The notes below the pieces were generated by a model that worked only from the letters and a program-made list of their open reading frames with translations, was not told the origin of the DNA and did not search any database. A stretch of 64,000 bases of DNA from Lota lota (Eukaryota > Chordata > Actinopteri > Gadiformes > Lotidae), in the NCBI GenBank assembly GCA_026745465.1, contig JACYXH010000212.1:1310001-1374000 (forward strand), written 5' to 3'. Below, piece after piece: positions 61,248 to 64,000 of this stretch; position 1 is the first letter of the stretch, and the number at the start of each line of letters is the position of its first letter. The position numbers and the translations under genes were made by a program.

Positions 61248-63920
61248 GCGCGAGGAGGCGCTGCTAAGCGATGTCAGAGCTTCTGGCTCCTTCCTCTTCC
61301 TCTGAGGCTTTACATGATGGATGTGTGTGAAGGCTTCCCATGAGATATGAACACAGCCGTACTGTCTGAGCCCTGGAGACGGCCACACTCCCTATCCCCA
61401 TACTTCAGCCACCGTCAAGCACCCGAGGTTCAAGGGTCACATGCCAGCTAACAGTGGACTCAGATCCATCCCAACAAACGCACCTGTGACGCTTTAAAGA
61501 GCTTAGACAGACAGCGAGAGAGACAGACGGAGAGACAGGCAGGCAGACAGACAGGGGGACAAACGGAGAGAGAGAGAGAGAGAGAGACAGGCAGAGAGAG
61601 TGACAGACAGGCATTGTATAACATGTTACTTGTCTGATCTGTGTATAGCTCACCCATTTACCCGATGGAGATGCTCTCCTTGCCCCTAAGCTAGGAAAGA
61701 CCCACCCTTGATAACATGTGGAAGGAACTAGTTAGGTCTGTTTGAAGTCAGAAAGCATACTGCCTCGTCTGCTTTGTATTGCAAGCTACACCGGTTGCCA
61801 TTGATAATTAGATTGGATAATTGGAAACACTATGTACAGTTAATTATCTCTCCCCTATAGTTATGAGCCTATATGGAAACACTATATACAGTTAATTATT
61901 TATCTCCTATAGTTATGAGCCTATATGGAAACACTATATACATAGTTATTTATCTCTCTGCTATAGTTATGAGCCTATATGGAAACACTATATACATAGT
62001 TAATTATATCTCTGCTATAGTTATGAGCCTATATAGAAACACTGTATACATAGTTAATGATCTCTCTCTTATAGTTATGAGCCTATATGGAAACACTATA
62101 TACATAGTTAATTATCTCTCTCAAATAGTTATGAGCCTATATGGAAACACTATTTACATAGTTAATGATCTCTCCCCTATAGTTATGAGCCTATATGGAA
62201 ACACTATTTACATAGTTAATGATCTCTCCCCTATAGTTATGAGCCTATATGGAAACACTATATACATAGTTAATGATCTCTCCCCTATAGTTATGAGCCT
62301 ATATGGAAACACTATATACATATTTAATGATCTCTCCCCTATAGTTATGAGCCTATATGGAAACACTATATACATTTCCCTCTACTTCCTCTGCATCTTC
62401 ACTGTGTCTTGTAACTCTTCCCTGGGCCATGCTCCATTGAACGTGTGTCAGACTGGAACTCTTTGGGACATTTACATATATTTTTTTTCCTCGAGACACC
62501 TTTTACTGCCACCCCACTCTCCTCTCTCTCTGTACTCTTCCAGTCTGCGCTTTCTGTGTGGGTCGTGTGAACGCTTGTTCCTCGGTGAACCATGGGCCTT
62601 GCTTGCTCTTGGAAGATGTCAGGTCACCAAGAGAGCTTTGGATCTCGCCCTGGCCCATGCTTTCATCAATCATATCCAATGCTTGTCCAGCATGTCCGTC
62701 CAAAGTTTTCCTCAACACCGATAGACAGGCATGTCAATCTTTCTCTGATCATACATCGAGCTTCTCTGACAGCTCCTGTATTCAAGTGTCTGGTTGTTAG
62801 CTAACAGAGGCCTGGAAGTGGTAGGACATTGAATTGGTTTCGGCATGGTCGGTTGAACGGTGTGGAATTGGCCCCTGGTGGCTAATTCCCCTTCTGCTGG
62901 TTTCAACGCTCGCAAATCAGTACAAATTGCTCACTGGCGCTGCAGCTTTAAACACACAGCTGTCTACAGTGTAGCACGTAGCACATAGCACGTAGCGTGT
63001 CACACGGGTCACATGCTACCAGAGCTTAGCCCTTAAAGACACAATCGCCAATACAGTTAAAAAACACTGCATTTCCATGCAAAAACCTGTGCACTCTGAC
63101 ATTAGCATACACACACACATTCCCCATGAGAGCTGTGGCAACGGTCCTGGATTGGCATGTAGCCTGCTTTGTAAAGCCCTCTCTGGTACTGGTCCATAAC
63201 ATAGCATCTGGCTTCTGTCACCAGGACGCTACAGCAGGACGCTACAGCCCATTAAATGGGCAAACTTAAACAGCGTTCCCCTAGTCGTGAAGACATGTCA
63301 CGTAGAGTAAAAACCTTCTTTACAGACTTCACCCTGGGAGCGCATGCTGAAGCATGTTTGATTTGCTGTTGTTAAAAATGAGCCCATAAAGTGATTTTAT
63401 TTTGAATCCATTTCTCAACAGATTTGAATTCAGAATAAAGATGACACAGTGGTGATCTGCATTATCCAGAGCAGAACCACTTTATTGATCCCAGAGAGGA
63501 CATTAAGGAGACTTAGAGCTATAAAGTAAATGTAGAATAGGATTAAGTAGGATGTATGCTAGAAATTCTTGAAATTCAGGATATAATAATAGTGGCATAA
63601 TAGTGTTTCAACACAATGGTTTTTTGTACGTAATATGTGTTTGTATTGTTATATTTCATTCTGATTATGGCCATATGTGGAACATTCACTAGTGTTGGTC
63701 TGCTTTCTTCTCCCTGTGTTATGGCTGCAGCCTGTATGGTTTGCATTCAGCAAGGAGCAACAATCGGGAGTGTGGAGCGTGACTCACAGCCTCTGAGGAG
63801 CAGCTGTCCTCCTCTCCCACCTCGTACAGCACCACGTCCTTGACAAACACAGACACCGCCTTCAGGATGAAGGACACAAACAGGTGGAGGTGGATGTAGT
63901 TCCTGGTGCAGTGCAGCTTC
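52512..63920 (-). CDS. vipr1: VIPR1, VIP/PACAP receptor 1 (VPAC1), C-terminal exons (5' exons beyond the right edge)
   Basis: Class B G-protein-coupled receptor of the plasma membrane for VIP and PACAP, coupling mainly to Gs. Eight exons: 63788-63920, 59155-59308, 58957-59017, 58766-58838, 57096-57187, 56246-56375, 53892-53933 and 52512-52703; GT-AG sites, phases agree, 291 full residues plus stop. In order: [19 protein letters not shown] (TM2), [19 protein letters not shown] (conserved TM3 Cys), [38 protein letters not shown] (TM4), [16 protein letters not shown] (loop 2 Cys, then TM5), [31 protein letters not shown] (TM6), and [20 protein letters not shown] with EV (TM7). The tail has [13 protein letters not shown] and ends HEDSSVI, a class I PDZ-type terminus (human ends VSLV). 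The N-terminal hormone-binding domain and TM1 are outside the window. VIPR2 or ADCYAP1R1 are less likely given tail and synteny. Confidence 0.95.
52720..53275. repeat. GGTGGAGGAGAGA purine-rich minisatellite
   Basis: Irregular units of GAGAGGGTGGAG with GGAGGAAAGAAAAGAGGG variants. It begins 17 bases upstream of the last VIPR1 exon, so its pyrimidine-rich minus strand supplies the polypyrimidine tract of that acceptor. Confidence 0.92.
53510..53527. repeat. 18-base C homopolymer
   Basis: Uninterrupted C run followed by G and shorter C runs; prone to sequencing error. Confidence 0.9.
53655..53880. repeat. TG-rich compound microsatellite
   Basis: TGTGTG broken by TCTG, CATG and TGCG units, ending 12 bases from the donor of VIPR1 exon 53892-53933. 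Confidence 0.85.
53951..54362. repeat. 42-bp minisatellite next to a VIPR1 acceptor
   Basis: About nine copies of a unit with TCATCCCCTGTTTGGGTCAC, AGCCCTCAG and CCAGACATCAGAC or GCTGACATCAGAC. The array starts 17 bases upstream of VIPR1 exon 53892-53933. A branch-point-like GTCTAAC near its edge (minus strand) comes from the terminal unit. Confidence 0.92.
55009..55290. repeat. 74-bp tandem repeat
   Basis: About 3.7 copies starting near 55011, 55085, 55159 and 55233, each with GTCCACAACCAGACCTGTTG, TAGCTCTGCTGGCTCC and CAGTCCCTGAACCACAGGAT. It lies in a VIPR1 intron. Confidence 0.92.
55632..55796. repeat. CA-rich compound microsatellite
   Basis: CA repeats with CGCATA, CAAAG and ACAGAC interruptions, in a VIPR1 intron. 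Confidence 0.9.
56113..56197 (-). repeat. tRNA-like SINE head
   Basis: On the minus strand: TGTAGCTCAACTGGTATAGC (A-box) and GGGTTCAATTCCC (B-box) at tRNA-like spacing. The acceptor-stem halves do not pair and no 3' tRNA end is clear, so this is a tRNA-derived repeat rather than a functional tRNA gene. Confidence 0.6.
57765..58120. repeat. 43/49-bp minisatellite
   Basis: About eight copies of CATGTCACTAAAGACCTAG plus AAAGTACTTTATG, with two alternative spacers: TTTGTGTACCTTTTA or CATTCCTTCTA. Confidence 0.9.
59318..59682. repeat. CA-rich compound microsatellite
   Basis: CA repeats with CGCA, CATG and ACAGAC units. It begins 8 bases upstream of the acceptor of VIPR1 exon 59155-59308. Confidence 0.9.
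59829..59985 (-). repeat. tRNA-derived SINE, reverse orientation
   Basis: On the minus strand: CTCAGGTGTTGGGACTACTG (A-box region), TCTGGGTTCGATCCCCGATG (B-box), then TGAGCAAGATTCCTGAGCGC body. It lies in a VIPR1 intron. Confidence 0.75.
60474..60504. repeat. 31-base G homopolymer
   Basis: Uninterrupted G run in a VIPR1 intron. It is exceptional in length and either a G-quadruplex former or an assembly artefact. Confidence 0.9.
61202..61248. repeat. CA dinucleotide microsatellite
   Basis: About 20 CA units ending in a short CGCG run. Confidence 0.9.
61500..61605. repeat. GACAGAGA-type purine-rich repeat
   Basis: Irregular GACAGACA and GAGAGA units in a VIPR1 intron. Confidence 0.75.
61828..62372. 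repeat. 54-bp minisatellite
   Basis: About 10 copies of a unit with ATATGGAAACACTATATACA, TAGTTAATGATCTCTC and CCCTATAGTTATGAGCCT. The period is divisible by three, so a 283-codon frame stays open across it; not considered coding. Confidence 0.93.
63476..63580. repeat. possible dispersed repeat tail
   Basis: ACCACTTTATTGATCCCAGA and GAAATTC-like sequence resemble a motif common in fish interspersed repeats (ACTTTATTGATCCC...GGGGAAATTC). Only weakly supported. Confidence 0.3.
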
Positions 63921-64000
63921 CTAAAAGTGGAGAAGAGGAGCAGATTCATTTAGAGGGCTTGGTACTGACTGCAGCACGCATGCACACGCACACGCATACA

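Noticed and set aside
61873-62724. 283-codon frame with [11 protein letters not shown] repeats
   Set aside because: 54-bp minisatellite in a VIPR1 intron; the non-repeat C-terminal part has no recognisable domain.

Overview
The window is vertebrate genomic DNA, almost certainly from a teleost fish. It holds four intron-containing genes whose encoded proteins I recognise from their vertebrate orthologues: ZBTB47 (minus, 3' part missing off the left edge), NKTR (minus, complete), SEC22C (plus, complete) and VIPR1 (minus, 5' part missing off the right edge). Human chromosome 3p22 carries the same four neighbours (VIPR1, SEC22C, SS18L2, NKTR, ZBTB47), so this is a conserved syntenic block. SS18L2, which sits between SEC22C and NKTR in human, is not visible here. 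tRNA-derived SINEs with the usual fish tail (GCTTTGGATAAAAGCGTCTGCT-like), a fish-type hAT transposon and a very high density of dinucleotide and minisatellite repeats support a teleost. The repeat density recalls cod-like fishes, but the species cannot be fixed from this sequence alone.

Layout. 1-724: TG/TGTCC simple repeats in a ZBTB47 intron. 725-3500: three ZBTB47 exons encoding the BTB domain, an acidic stretch and the first five zinc fingers. 3500-18500: non-coding, with many arrays (43-bp, 36-bp, 21/24-bp units, long GA and TG tracts), a candidate ZBTB47 first exon and promoter near 16573-17060, and a repeat-poor, possibly conserved block at 17640-18070. 18841-35332: NKTR, 17 exons, of which 16 are coding and all join in phase to a protein of about 1359 residues; one intron carries a 2.16-kb hAT element with a perfect 8-bp target-site duplication. 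35333-36158: the short head-to-head interval between NKTR and SEC22C, probably a shared promoter. 36194-38647: SEC22C coding exons (304 residues), followed by a probable long 3' UTR to about 41030. 41030-52200: gene-free, dominated by a 2-kb array of a 23-bp unit. 52512-63920: eight C-terminal coding exons of VIPR1.

The genes are not known to act in one pathway: a zinc-finger transcription factor, a nuclear cyclophilin/RS-domain protein, an ER-Golgi longin membrane protein and a class B GPCR for VIP/PACAP. Their linkage is ancestral synteny. The most unusual things seen are a 69-bp minisatellite that has copied the end of an NKTR exon together with its splice donor eight times in tandem, two SINEs whose own promoter-box regions have been amplified into minisatellites, a 36-bp minisatellite carried inside a dispersed repeat at two loci 41 kb apart, a GC-AG intron in the NKTR cyclophilin domain, and an apparent frame break in a GAG repeat of ZBTB47. 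No viral fossil, LTR element, CRISPR array or true tRNA/rRNA gene was recognised.
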